From Triglochin maritima (lineage: Eukaryota; Streptophyta; Magnoliopsida; Alismatales; Juncaginaceae), in assembly GCA_963682175.1 (NCBI GenBank), contig OY821775.1, positions 13,240,501-13,304,500 of the forward strand: 64,000 nucleotides of DNA. Reading direction: 5' to 3'. Below are positions 22,000 to 34,599 of this stretch, one piece after another. A model generated the notes under the pieces. It searched no databases. It was not told where the DNA came from and was given only the letters and a program-made list of their open reading frames with translations. Position 1 is the first letter of the stretch; each line of letters begins with the position of its first letter. Made by a program: the position numbers and the translations under genes.

Positions 22000-24900
22000 A
22001 TGCAATCTCATTACGATCGTGATGTTGTTATACGGGCCACGCTGACTTGCTCCAAGGAGGGCACAACACCAACAAACCAAGGGCAATGAAAATTGAAGCC
22101 TATGATCCAGTAGAGTCCAATGCACTGCTCGGATAAGGGTCTCCGGAAACCCAACAAAGGGTTACCACATTAACTTTGTGGATCTTAAACATAACCACGC
22201 CATGCTTGAACATGAGCAAATGCGTTTTCTCATACAAAAACGAACCGTCCCTGAGGCCGCCAAAGCACGCATATCGTGCAATGATACTGCTGGGATATCG
22301 GCTGGTAAGACCATGCAATCTTTTGCGGTCGAGGCTGGAGGTCATGACAAATTGACTTTCAACGAAAGCGATTTAAGGTTTGTGTTCTTTCTGCCTAACA
22401 TAATTGAAGTTCAACATTTTGCGTCTGGTCTTAGTAGTTTCTGTGTGCAGGAATGTTGTAAACGAAGTTAGAAATTTAAAGATAGGACCTGGTGATGCAC
22501 AAGCTCTTCAGAACTATTTCATTAGGATGCAGAAGATTGATTCCATGTTTTTCTATGTAATGAATATGGATGACGAAGAAAGACTACAAAACGTGTTTTG
22601 GGCTGACTGTCGTTCTAGAGCTGCATATTCATACTTTGGAGACGCAATATGTTTCGACACCACCTACATTACAAACAAATATGACATGCCTTTTGCCCAA
22701 TTTGTAGGAGTTAATCACCATATCGAGTCAGTTTTGCTCAGTTGCGCTTTGCTGTCTTCTGAGACCACTGAAAATTACATATGGTTGTTCCAAACATGGT
22801 TGTCGTGCATGAACGGTAAGGTGTGGCTATATCCAGTTAACGGTCAGTGACTGTTCAGTTTAAGCTGTGTATGTGTTCGGTTTAAGTGGTGGAACTGTTC
22901 GGTTTGAGTGGTGTGACTGTTCGGTTTAAGGTGTGAATCTGTTCGGTTTAAGTGGTGTGACTGTTCGGTTTAAGAGGTGGAACGGTTCGGTTTAAGTGGT
23001 GTGACTGTTCGGTTTAAGGTGTGTATGTGTTCGGTTTAAGTGGTGGAACTGTTCGGTTTAAGTGGTGTGAGTATTCGGTTTAAGGTGTGAATCCGTTCGG
23101 TTTAAGTTGTGTGCATGCTCGGTTTAAGGTGTGAATCCGTTCGGTTTAAGTTGAATGTCTGTTCGGTTTAATTTGTCTGTCTGTTCGGAATAAGCTGTCT
23201 GTATGTTCGGAATATGTTGTGTGTCTGTTCGGAATAAGTTGTGTGTCTGTTCGGAACAAGTTGTTGGTCTGTTCGGATTAAGTTGTGTGTCTGTTCGGAT
23301 TAAGTTGTCTGTCTGTTCGGATTAAGTTGTATGTCTGTTCGAAATATGTTGTGTGTCTGTTCGGAATAAGTTGTCTGTCTATTCGGAATAAGTTGTGGGT
23401 CTGTTTGGATTAAGTTGTGTCTGTTCGGATTAAGTTGTCTGTCTGTTCGGATTAAGTTGTGGGTCTGTTCAGATTAAGTTGTGTGACTATTCGGTTTAAG
23501 GTGTGAATCCGTTCGGTTTAAGTTGTATGTCTGTTCGGATTAAGTTGTCTGTCTGTTCGGATTAAGTTGTGGGTATGTTCAGATTAAGTTGTATGACTGT
23601 TCGGTTTAAGGTGTGAATCCGTTTGGTTTAAGTTGTGTGTCTGTTTGGTTTTAGGTGTGTGACTGTTCTATTAAAGTTTTCAAAGTAAGATTTTGTACCT
23701 TTTAATATATGACTCACTCCTTTTAAATTGCCCCCTATGCAGATATAACCCCCCAGCCATAATACCAGATCAATGTGGTGTCATTACTGCTGCTGTAAGG
23801 AATGTCTTCCCAGATTCAAGACACAGATTCTGTATATGACACATAATGAACAAAGCTCCTGTGAAGTTGCCGACGCAGTATCGGAAGCACATGTTATTTG
23901 ATCTGAAATTGATTGTATATGATTCCAAAACCCCAGCAGAATTTGATCGTAATTGGTAGTGTTTCCTTCTTGATTTTGACTTGCAGAACCACAGCTGACT
24001 CAAATCGATTTATCCAATCCGAGAGTCGTGGATACCTGCATTTGTTGGTGATATTTTTTTCACGGGAATGACATCTACTCAGAGAAGCGAGAGTATGAAC
24101 GCCTTTTTCGACAAGTATCTTACTTCGAAGACCACCCTTAAGCAGTTTGTTCAACAATACGAACTTGCGCTCCGCCATAAGTACGAGAAGGAAGCTCAAT
24201 CAGATTTTGATTGTCTTCATAAGAGATCCCAGTTGGTTTCAATTTATCCATTCGAGAGACAGATGAGCGAGTTGTATACGGTAGGGGTCTTCAAGAAAGT
24301 GCAGTTAGAAATTGGGAAGATGATATACTGCGATATAATGGAGGAGTTCAATACGAATGACACATTTCAGTACAAGGTATCTGAACGTGTTTTGGCTGGT
24401 GAGCATCTACCCTCGAAACATTTCCTAGTACAAAACATATCCATGAACTTCACATGTGATTGTAGAATGTTTCAGCACGTTGCCCTTCTATGCTGCCACG
24501 TTTTTGTTGTATTTGGACGCTTAAATCCTAATGCATTGCTCCCAGACTCTTACATCGTTAATCGATGGTGGAAGGATATTTGAAGGAGCTATCGAGATAA
24601 GATGCGCTTCGTCGCCACGACGACATCATGGGTCGTGCCGTTTGGATCGCACAGGAAGCCTTCATTTCCCACGAAAGGTATATTGAGGCCGTGAAGTGTA
24701 TTGAAATGCTTAAGGCACGTATGCACACTACCCAGTTCTTGGTTCCACTTGATGAAGCTGAGTCTGCGGGTACATCAGTTCTTAATCCAGATAATGTCAC
24801 ACGTATAGGAAGACCGCCAACTAGACGTCGGGTGTCTTTAGCTGAGAAGATAATTAAAACAAGCCATAAAAGGCACGCCCAACAAGAAAAGAGAAAGTTC

Positions 24901-25008
24901 AAGATGAAGGTTACATCGTCGCTTCACGAAGTCACACCAAAACTCGTGGATCCTGATTTCTCGGATTGGGAGATGAATTTGTATTACGAGGACTTCCTCC
25001 TTAATTAA
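22000..25008 (+). pseudogene. FAR1/FHY3-type Mutator-like transposase pseudogene
   Basis: Domain order matches the FAR1-related family, which derives from MULE transposases and acts in the nucleus. (1) FAR1 zinc-binding region, heavily decayed; CSKEG near 22048 and FVDLKHNHAMLEHEQM at about 22172 (the HNH end). (2) MULE transposase core: FDTTYITNKYDMPFAQFVGV with first catalytic Asp, then IIPDQCGVITAAV after the intron (second Asp) and TSTQRSESMNAFF (catalytic Glu region, 24070). (3) SWIM zinc finger FTCDCRMFQHVALLCCHVF (about 24450). (4) A basic tail IGRPPTRRR. Introns: 22378-22450, and 22816-23752, which is filled by a minisatellite. Damage: frame shift at the second intron join, TGA at about 23837 (RHRFCI*HIM), stops near 23958 and 23993, and a broken frame at 24580-24610. 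Confidence 0.85.
22845..23690 (+). repeat. 22-bp minisatellite array 1 (intron of FAR1-like gene)
   Basis: About 38 tandem 22-bp units with core TTCGGTTTAAGTTGTGTG. Subtypes replace GGTTTAAG with GGAATAAG, GGATTAAG or GGAATATG, arranged in local runs. The G/T-rich strand is the coding strand of the host transcript. It fills nearly all of the 0.9-kb intron without touching the splice sites. Confidence 0.92.
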
Positions 25009-25089
25009 ATATTTCTTGTTATTTTCAGTTCTTGTAAAACCAAGAAACTTCTAATTGTTGATCTGTTTGGATCTGTAAATGGTTGTTAT

Positions 25090-26815
25090 ACACGTTCACT
25101 TCGTATTAAACTGTGTCCTTGTTCGGTTTAAGTTTTGTGATTGTTCGGTTTTAAGTTGTGGATTTGTTCTGTTTAAGTTCTGTGTCTGATCGGTTTATGG
25201 TGTGCATGTATTCGGTTTAAGATGTGTTACTGTTCTGTTTAAGTTGTGTGTCTGTTCGGAATATGTTGTGTTATTTTTTTGTTTAAGTTGTGTGTCTATT
25301 CGGAATATGTTGTGGGTCTGTTCGGAATAAGTTGTGTGTCTGTTCGGATTAAGTTATGTCTGTTCGGAATAAGTTGTTTGCCTGTTCAGTTTAAGTTGTG
25401 TGTCTGTTCGGTTTAAGTTGTGTGTCTGTTCAGTTTATGGTGTGCATCTGTTCGGTTTAAGTTGTGTGACTGTTCGGTTTAAGATGTGCATCAGTCCGGT
25501 TTAAGTTGTGTGTCTGTTCGGTTTATGGTGTGTATCTGTTCGGTTTAAGTTGTGTGACTGTTCTGTTTAAGGTGTGCATCTGTCCGGTTTAAGTTGTGTG
25601 ACAGTTCGGTTTAAGTTGTTTGACTGTTCGGTTTCAGGTGTCAATCTATTCGGTTTAAGTTGTGTGTCTGTTCGGTTTATGGTGTGCATCTGTTCGGTTT
25701 AAGTTGTGTGACTGTTCGGTTTAAGTTGTGTGTCTGTTCAGATTAAGTTGTCTGTCTGTTCGGAATAAGCTATCTGTCTGTTCGGAATATGTTGTGTGCC
25801 TGTTCGGATTAAGGTGTGGATCTCTTTAAGATGTCAGGGAAGAGTTTGTAATTTGTACATTTAAAAATTGACTGTTCTGTTTAAGGTGTGCATCTGTCCG
25901 GTTTAAGTTGTGTGACAGGTCGGTTTAAGTTGTTTGTCTGTTCGGTTTAAGGTGTCAATCTGTTCGGTTTAAGTTGTGTGTCTGTTCGGTTGATGGTGTG
26001 CATAAGTTTGGTTTAAGTTGTGTGACTGTTCGATTTAAGTTGTGTGTCTGTTTGGATTAAGTTGTCTGTCTGTTCGGAATAAGCTATTTGTCTGTTTGGA
26101 ATATGTTGTGTGTCTGTTCGGAATATGTTGTGGGTCTGTTCAGAATAAGTTGTGTGTCTGTTCGGATTAAAGTGTGGATCTCTTGAAGTTGTCAGGGAAG
26201 AGTTTGTAATTTGTATATTTAAAAATTGATTGTTCTGTTTAAGGTGTGCATCTGTCCGGTTTAAGTTGTGTGACAGTTTGGTTTAAGTTGTTTGACTGTT
26301 CGGTTTAAGGTGTCAATCTGTTCGGTTTAAGTTGTGTATCTGTTCGGTTTAAGTTGTGTGTCTGTTCGGTTTATGGTGTGTATCTGTTCGGTTTAAGTTG
26401 TGTGACTGTTCGGTTTAAGGTGTGCATCTGTCCGGTTTAAGTTGTGTGTCTGTTCGGTTTATGGTGTGCATCTGTTCGGTTTAAGTTGTGTGACTGTTCT
26501 GTTTAAGGTGTGCATCTGTCCGGTTTAAGTTGTGTGACAGTTCGGTTTAAGTTGTTTGACTGTTCGGTTTAAGGTGTCAATTTGTTCGGTTTAAGTTGTG
26601 TGACTGTTCGGTTTAAGTTGTGTGTCTGTTCGGAATAAGCTATCTGTCTGTTCGGAATATGTTGTGTGTCAGTTCGGAATATTCTGTTCAGAATAAGTTG
26701 TGTGTCTGTTCGGATTAAGTTGTGTGTCTGTTCGGAATAAGTTGTCTGCTTGTTCGGTTTAAGTTGTGTGACTGTTCGGTTTAAGTTGTATGTCTGTTCA
26801 AATTAAAAAACACAA
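25090..26815 (+). repeat. 22-bp minisatellite array 2 (between the two genes)
   Basis: About 75 units of the same repeat, starting some 80 bp after the FAR1-like stop. A segment of about 350 bp including a non-repeat linker (GTCAGGGAAGAGTTTGTAAT, at about 25835 and 26190) is itself duplicated, giving higher-order structure. A third linker-like piece (GAGTTGGTAATTTGTACAT) is at about 26839. Confidence 0.92.
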
Positions 26816-27844
26816 CACTAAAAAAATAACAAAAAAAGAGAGTTGGTAATTTGTACATGTAAAAAAATAAACACTAGAAAAATTGGAATTCAGATCTGCA
26901 CACACGATCGGCGGTCCCTAAGTAACATGACCGCCAATTCACCCTTGATACAGTGGATGTTATTGGGGTCCTTCTCCTTCGTCGGGTCAAGTTTTAGCAT
27001 TAGGCACTTTATCCAGTATAAAACATAGGCGCCGTAATCGTTGCTCCCCGGTGGTTGTCGTTGGCTATTTTTCCTGAGGATTCTCAAGGGCCAGTCGAGC
27101 TTTAGTAGATCCCTCCAGTATTCAGCCACATCCGCTGCTGCGCATTCATGTACGCCTATGGTCTGCTCTGGATCTTCACCTTGCTCTAGCTCCCTAAAGA
27201 TACTGATGAATGCCAAAATCTCATTGGACGGGCCGTGGACAACCACCAGAGTCCAATGACCTGCAGACCAGCATGGTTGTGCGATTATGAACTCTGTTGG
27301 AGACACACCTTCTATTTTAGGGAGGATGAAATCATCAATTGCTCTGCCTTGACTACCTACAATTCGTCCTGACTCGAATGTTGATATGCATATAACTTTT
27401 TGTGTTGGGCGTCTTTCTTCGAGAACCGAAAGCATAACGTCGATAGTTTGGTCGGTAATATCCGTCCCAGGCGTTATAAGTTCCTTCAGGTCGGTGCGTG
27501 TTAAACTGCACATATCGCCTCTCTAGATGACCTCTCTATTGTCCTTGTTGGCTGCGGTCATGTTCAATATCACGTTGACCTCATCAGCTGACAACATTCA
27601 CATTGCAGCCATGTCAACATCAGGCCTTGTCCCTCCTAAGTGGACATCCAACCTAGAATTCTCCTCTCTTTTTTCTCTTTTTTCTTTAGGCTCCTTTGAG
27701 CCGCTCTCTCTTTTCTCTTTTGCTCTTCTTCCACCTTCTTCTTCTTACCCCGCTGTTCATCTTCCTTCATCTGCTGCTCCACGATGGTCGTCGAGCGTTG
27801 TCTTTTCACGCCCCAATTTGGTTTCCGGGCATTGCTCTATTGTT

Positions 27845-28335
27845 CCTTTTCCTCTTCTTTATTCTTCTCTTCCATCTTCCTCCCCTCCTCCCTCTTCTTC
27901 TCTTACTCCTTCTCCATTCTCTTTCTCTCTTCTTCCTTCTTCCTCTCCTCCTCCCTCTTCTTCTCCTTCTCCCTCTTCTTCTCTTCCTCCTTCTCCAGTC
28001 TCTTTCTCTCTCCCCCCTCTTCTTCTCCTCCTCCCTCTTCTTCTCTTCCTCCTTCTCCAGTCTCTTTCTCTCTTCTTCCTTCTTCCTCTCCTCCTCCCTC
28101 TTCTCCTCTTCCTTCTTCACTCTCTTTCTCTCTTCTTCCCTCTCCTCTTCTTCCTTCTTCCTCTCCTCCTCCATCTTTCTCTCTTCCTCCTTCTCTTCCT
28201 CTCTCTTTCTCTATTCTTCCTTCTCCTCCTCTCTCTTTCTCTCTTCTTCCATCTCCTCCTCCCTCTTCCTCTCTTCTTCTTCCTCCTCCTCCTCCTCCCT
28301 CTTCCTCTCTTCTTCTTCCTTCTCCTCCTCTTTAT
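27845..28335. repeat. Polypyrimidine tract (CTT/CCT-rich) of about 490 bp
   Basis: Almost uninterrupted C/T on the plus strand. On the minus strand it codes the Glu/Arg/Lys-rich helix of the Ulp1-like gene. Plus-strand Ser/Leu/Pro-rich open frames of 204-284 residues here are artefacts of the repeat. Such tracts can form triplex DNA and slip during replication, which fits the frameshifts around it. Confidence 0.9.
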
Positions 28336-28741
28336 TTAGATCTTCGCCTTTCTCCCCACCAGTATTTTCACCTGTCCCTGTCCCTCGAAGATATATAATT
28401 TCTTCCCTCAGCCTCCCACACTATTCCAGGGTCATCCTCAGTTCTTCCTTCAGGTCGTTAACCTTTTCTGTCGCCTTCTTAAGGGCAGCTTCAGTCCTCA
28501 GCCATTTCGTCTTCACCTCACTCAGCTCCAACTCCTGGAGCAGCGTGTAACATGGAATGTTGCAGTCTGTCAGTTTGAGCCTTGGCAAACTGCATGTTGA
28601 AGCTGAGCCCTTTTGAATAAGAGTTCGAATAGAACTAATAAGTTCCAGCTCCCTTTCACTCATTGATGGAGCGCCCATCAGGTCGAACTTGTCATTGTAA
28701 ATCAACTGTTTAGAACGACTCAACATACATACGTTCATATT

Positions 28742-29290
28742 CTAAACAGACACAACTTAATCCAAACAAACATACAACTTAATCCAAACAGACCCACAAC
28801 TTATTCCAAATAGTCATACAACTTATTCCGAACAGACACACAACATATTCCGAACAGACAGACAACTTATTCCGAACAGACACACAACATATTCCGAACA
28901 GACACACAACATATCCCGAACAAACAGACAACTTATTCCGAACAGACAGATAACCTAATCCGAACAGACACACAACTTATTCCGAACAGACAGACAACTT
29001 AATCCGAACAGACCACAACATATTCGGAACAGACACACAACATATTCCGAACAGACACACAACTTTTTCCGAACAGACCCACACCTTATTCCGAACAGAC
29101 CCACACCTTATTCTGAACAGACAGACAGCTTATTCCGAACAAACACACAACATATTCCGAACAGACAGACAACTTATTCCGAACAGTCAGACAACTTAAT
29201 CCGAACAGACACACAACTTATTCTGAACAGACACACAACTTAATCCGAACAGACCCACAACTGATTCCGAACAGACAGACAAAAAAAGCA
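28742..29290 (-). repeat. 22-bp minisatellite array 3 (intron of Ulp1-like gene)
   Basis: About 24 units, inverted relative to arrays 1 and 2. Because the gene is on the minus strand, the G/T-rich strand is again the sense strand. It is dominated by the GGAATAAG / GGATTAAG subtypes, and it ends within a few bases of the 28742 splice acceptor. Confidence 0.92.
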
Positions 29291-30529
29291 AAAAACGCTT
29301 ACTTGTAGTATTGCCACACAACCGTCGACGTTCCACTGCCTCATAATGAGGTTCCCTGCCTTTCTTCTCTCCTGCAGTTCTAAGTTGGCTTTCTCCAGGC
29401 CCCCAACCAGGACTCCGTGAACTGCACGTGCCCATGCGTATCTGTTTTTACGTCTGATGTTCCTCAAATGGTGCATGAACCATTGCTTCGGTCGAAGTGT
29501 TCCATCATAGAACAAAAAATGGTTGAAGATGAAAGCAATCAGGAGACGAACGTACTCCTCCGTGTCGCCCATGACACTGCTTTCCATCAGATGACCTAAA
29601 AGTTGTGTGTTGTCAAGGTTCACCCCTTCTCACCTCTGTACACCCAATGGTTCCATCACCACGGTCTTCCCATGCATACGTAACCCCAAAATTAGGGCAA
29701 CGTCTTCCGGTGTAAGGGGAACTACCCCTGATCCTATTCTCAGCCCCACCTCCTCCGCATCATAGTGTTCGACGAACCAACCGACTATTTCGTTGTCCGT
29801 AGTAATGTTAGGAAGGTCTAGGAAGTGACCGAAGGGGGGCTCCGGAAAACCTCATTCTCAACCTTCTTCATCCTGTCAAACTGCTTTCGGATGGCCGTCC
29901 AGGAGCACCGGTATTCCCGGAAGTAGTAGGTGGTTCTCTAAAACAAAAAATTGAAGAAACGAAAGTTCATCAAAAAAATAACGACCAAGGTAAAAAAAAT
30001 AGACCCACCGGTTCTGGGACATGTTTGCTATCGACGACAGGAGTCGAAGAATCCATTATCGTTTAGAGGGGAAGAAAGAAAGCCGGAATAGGTTCACAGG
30101 TACGCTTCATTCGTTCACAGGTAATCCAACGAGAAAGAAAGCGAGACTCTCCTTTTCGGTCTGGATATTTTTAATCTTCCTCGGTATCCGAACCGTAGTT
30201 CGTAGAGTTTCTGCCGTTGTCTTATCTGGAAAGCAACCGTCGTTCTTCGAAAACCGTCAAAAAAAATTAAAAAACAATTTAAGGCGCGTTTGGAAAGGGT
30301 GACATGACAATCCGACTAGACGCTGACTCACCAACTTTTGGGTACCACGTAGGGCGCGTCACGGACGCCCGCATCCGTGTATGACGACCTTTTTTTGCAG
30401 TTACACGTATAAGGTCATCTTTAACAATGACATTTTCATAAATATCATTCTTGTTACATCAGCATTATCTTTAGATTCTTTACTCGCAATTTCTTTTTTC
30501 CTACGTTAACAATATTCTCATCTTAACCA

Positions 30530-31430
30530 CAACCTATCAATAAATGTCAAGCTTGTCAAATCAGTATTCTTTCTTCCACATCGTTTCTTTTCCTCTCATT
30601 TTTAATTTTCGAAAAATAACCAATTAATTAACTTATTGTATTTACAAATAAAGATAAAGATATAAAATTACTAAAAAATATAGTTTTAAATTAAAATTAT
30701 CAAAGTAATTAACATTATCAAATTAACTAACAATATAAATTTAATTAACAAAATAATCTTATTTATCAATAATAAATTATTTACAAATAAATATAATTTG
30801 AAAATAAAAAAACTAAATCTAATTTAAGAAACAAAAAAAGAACCAATGAGTGGAGGCCATATTGAAGGTGCTCTAAGAAAAATGTGGTCTCCTCCCAGGC
30901 GGACAACGCTTGGTCGCGACATCCCACTGAAGGTTCTATAAGAATTAATTCTGCTGACCTGATCAAAGAAATCTCCACAAAATAAATGTCAACCACAACC
31001 ATAACCCACCAACAAATATCAAACTTGTCAAATCAGAACTCTTTCTTCCATATCGTTTCTTTTCCTCCCATTTATAACTTTCAAAAAATAATCAATTAAT
31101 TAACTTATTGTATTTAGAAATAAAGATAAAGATATAAAATTATTGAAAAATATAGTTTTTAATTTAAATTATCAAAGTAATTAACATTATCAAATTAACT
31201 AACAATATAAATTTAATTAACAAATAATATTATTTATCAATAATAAATTATTTACAACTAAGTCTAATTTGAAAATAAAAAACAAAATTTAATTTAAAAA
31301 ACAAAAAAAGAACCAATGGGAGGAGGCTACGTTTGGCCTCCACCCAGGCAGTCAACATTTGGTCGTGGCATCGCCGTTGAAGGTGCTCTAAGAATTAATT
31401 CCGATGATCGGATCAAAGAAATCTCCTCAT
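30530..31430. repeat. Tandem duplication of an AT-rich segment (period about 450-470 bp)
   Basis: Copy 1 is about 30530-30980 and copy 2 about 31000-31430. Shared landmarks: GTCAAATCAG (30555, 31027), TAACTTATTGTATTTA, and GATCAAAGAAATCTCC (30961, 31411). Each ends with TTGAAGGTGCTCTAAG-like sequence, reminiscent of MITE ends. No coding capacity. Confidence 0.75.
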
Positions 31431-31572
31431 AATAGCCATATATTTCTCAATTCGAAAAGTCTCATACAAATAAGGAGAGACTCATTCCCGCCAAAGCACT
31501 TAACTACAAAGGCCAATGGACCAACTAAATATGACAACTATTTACACAAATTACAGACTTGGGCATCAGAAT

Positions 31573-34226
31573 GGAAATTTTTACCTATTCTGTTTGAAGG
31601 GCTATAACATTCGCTTCGGCTGGTTTCAAGCCGAAAAATAATTAGAATTGAATACAGTCGGATGGAATTACATTCCATGAACACTTTACAAAATTCAAGG
31701 AAAAATGTTCACTTTACAATCCGATGGTAGCATTCCTTTAAATGCTTCTCGCCATATGCCTAGATTGGTAAATGGTAATAGAACATGCAAGATACAAGGA
31801 AAAATGTTAAAACTTAAGAGGTCACATGAAAGTAAATATAAAAATTTACATAAAACGATCAAAGCTTTACTCATGGAAGGAGATGCTGGAGACTCGATTA
31901 TGTATGCTTACTTCCTAATATCAGGAACCTTAGAACTTTCGAAGACTATATTCTTGACAAGTCTGAACACATTATGGAAAAATCTGGACACATTCTGGCC
32001 AGGACGAAACGGTCGACCGGTTCATGACATTCGGTCTATTGTTACATTTTCTAGCGTTGGACACATTTTGGGCAGGTCTTGACACATTCCGGACATGACG
32101 CAACAGTCGACCAGTTCGTGACATTTGGTCGACCGTTGCACTTTTCCGTCATTGGACACATTCTGCATAGGTCTGGACACAATTAGGACATGACACAACA
32201 ATCGACCGGTTCATGACATTCGGTTGACCATTGCACTTTTCCAACATTGGACACATTCTAGACAGGTTTGGGCACATTCCGGACAGGTCTGGACACAATT
32301 ATAGACACAAATTATGGATGTCATAATTCAAAATGTAAAAAAAAAATAAAAAAGTGTTTTTTTGGGACAAATGGCTTGGTGACACGTGGGTCCCCAGGCC
32401 TACCCAACAATTTGCACCTATATGAATGACGCTCTTGCAAAAATAATATGCGATAAAGTTATCGTTAATGTTCGAGGAGTAAGCTCTCTTGTTACTCTAC
32501 CGATATATTTGGTTGTAGAGTTGCTCGAACTCCTCAAGAGATAAATTTCCGAGCCAAAGTTGGAATTAGTCAAAGAATTGAAAACATGAAAACTCAACAA
32601 CAAGAGATAATTAAGCAGCAAGAAGCCATATTTGAGCAACAAAAGACGATCGATGAGATAAAAGAGAGGATGAGTCGGAATGAAGCTCGTTCTACAAAGA
32701 ACAATTTATCAAATGTAGTATTGGTCCACTTGCTTACGAACTTCAAGTGGAATAGCATTGTGATGAAAGACAACTTTGTGAGCCACAATTTACACCCAGG
32801 ATATAATTCTTATCCTGCATCTTCTAAATATTGGTAAACTTTTGTTGTTTGGTCACTCACGGAAATTTTTACCTATTCTGTTTGAAGGGCTATAACATTC
32901 GCTTCGGCTGGTTTCAAGCCGAAAAATAATTAGAATTGAATACAGTCGGATGGAATTACATTCCATGAACGTCTGTTCACTTTACAAAATTCAAGGAAAA
33001 ATGTTCACTTTACAATTCGATGGTAGCATTCCTTTAAATGCTTCTCGCCATATGCCTAGATTGGTAAATGGTAATAGAACATGCAAGATCCAAGGAAAAA
33101 TGTTAAAACTTAAGAGGTCACATGAAAGTAAATATAAAAATTTACATAAAACGATCAAAGCTTTACTCATGTAAGGAGATGCTGGAGACCCGATTATATA
33201 TGCTTACTTCTTCAAACTTTCAATGATTATATTTTGTACAGATCTGAACCGACAAGTCCAGACATACTCTGGCCATGATGAAACGGTCGACCGTTGTACT
33301 TTTCTAGTATTGGACACATTTCGGACAAGCCTGGACACATTCTGCACATGACGCAACGTCGACCAGTTCATGACATTCAGTCAACCGTTGCACTTTTCCA
33401 GCATTGAACACATTCCGGTCAGGTCTGGACACATTCTAGACAGCAACGGTCGACCGGTTCGTGACATTCGGTCGACTGTTGCACTTTTCTAGCATTGAAC
33501 ACATTCTGGGTAGGTCTGGACACATTTAGGACATGACGCAACAGTCGACCGATTCGTGACATTAGGTTGACCATTGCACTTTTACAACATTGAACACATT
33601 CTGGACAAATTTGAGCACATTCTGGATAGGTCTTGTCACAAATTATGGATGTAATAATTCAAAATGTAAAAAAATAATTTTTTATATTTAAAAATAATTA
33701 AAAAACAAAAAGTAAAAAGATAATTTTTTGGACCAATGGCTTGGGAACACATCGGTCCCTAGGCCCACCCAGCGATTAATACCTATATGAACGTCGCTCT
33801 TTCAAAAGTAATGTGCGATAAAGTTATCGTCAATGTTCGAGGAGTAAGCTCTCTCGTTACTCATACCGATATATTTGGTTGTAGAGTTGCTCGAACTCCT
33901 CAAGAGATAAATTTCCAAGTCGAAGTTGGAATTAGTATGAGAATGGAAAACATGAGAACTCAATAACAAGAGATAATTGGGCAGCAAGAAACCATATTGG
34001 AGCATCAGAAGACGATCGATGAGATAAAAGAGAGGATGACTCGGAATGAAGCTTGTTCTACAAAGAACAATTTATCAAAATGTACTATTGGTCCATTTGC
34101 TTACGCACTTCAAGTGGAATATCATTGTGACGAAAGACAACTTTGTGAGCCACAATTACGATCAAGATATAGTTCTTCTTCCGCATCTTTTAAATATAGG
34201 TAAACTTTTGTTGTTTGGTCACCCAC
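31573..34226. repeat. Tandem duplication, unit about 1.29-1.37 kb, with palindrome motifs
   Basis: Copy 1 is 31573-32860 and copy 2 is 32861-34226, both opening GGAAATTTTTACCTATTCTG; a third copy starts at 34227 but diverges at once. Each has a short decayed coding piece with a coiled-coil signature (QQKTIDEIKERM), sub-repeats around TGGACACATTC, and several palindrome copies (near 32010, 33284, 33447). Frames are broken. I could not assign it to a transposon class. Confidence 0.7.
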
Positions 34227-34599
34227 GGAAATTGAATCTTCAATGTTTTCATCACGCAACTTGTTTGCATTCATTCGATTGCGTAACAAATCATGGACCA
34301 TGTCATGCATGTCATCAAATTCCTCAACATTCTCACCCTCAATTTGTGGAGTGGTTGATGGATTTGAAGTTTCAAAATTCTCACCGTGAAAAATCTAACA
34401 TGTGTAATTACGAATGAAATCTTGGGAACTTTCACTAAATACAAATGTGAAATCCAGAAAATCAGTAAGTCGATTGGTAAAGATAAAACTACTTCCTGCA
34501 ACATACATCCAATTTTTGTCACGCTCCACCAACCTTTCTGTCAAAGTTCAAATAAATCACGAGAAAAGTAATAAGACAGAGATTTATTTTCAAGAGCAT

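Larger units (their letters stand above)
26890..30056 (-). pseudogene. Plant-mobile-domain / Ulp1-protease-like gene, broken
   Basis: Exons on the minus strand: 30056-30009 (MDSSTPVVDSKHVPEPV), 29937-29303, and 28741 down to 26890. Exon 2 encodes a plant-mobile-domain/DUF1985-like region (PLTPEDVALILGLRMHG, YVRLLIAFIFNHFLFYDG). Exon 3 encodes a helical stretch, then a long Glu/Arg/Lys-rich helix, then a C48 (Ulp1-like) peptidase domain (27513-26890). In the peptidase, GHWTLVVVHG carries the catalytic His, but the Cys position of the family's DCG motif reads SNDYGAYVL, with Tyr instead of Cys. Damage: a missing C in a homopolymer (about 29840), a TGA at VQR*EGVN, and stops near 27530 and 27600. 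Ulp1-like genes of this layout travel with Mutator-like elements in plants (Kaonashi type). The intron holds minisatellite array 3. Confidence 0.8.

Noticed and set aside
22845..26815. Regularly repeated units that might suggest a CRISPR array
   Set aside because: Units are contiguous 22-bp tandem repeats without unique spacers, in a plant genome; this is a minisatellite.
27527..28550. Long plus-strand Ser/Leu/Pro-rich frames of 204-284 residues
   Set aside because: They are translations of the polypyrimidine tract; the meaningful frame is the minus-strand charged helix of the Ulp1-like gene.
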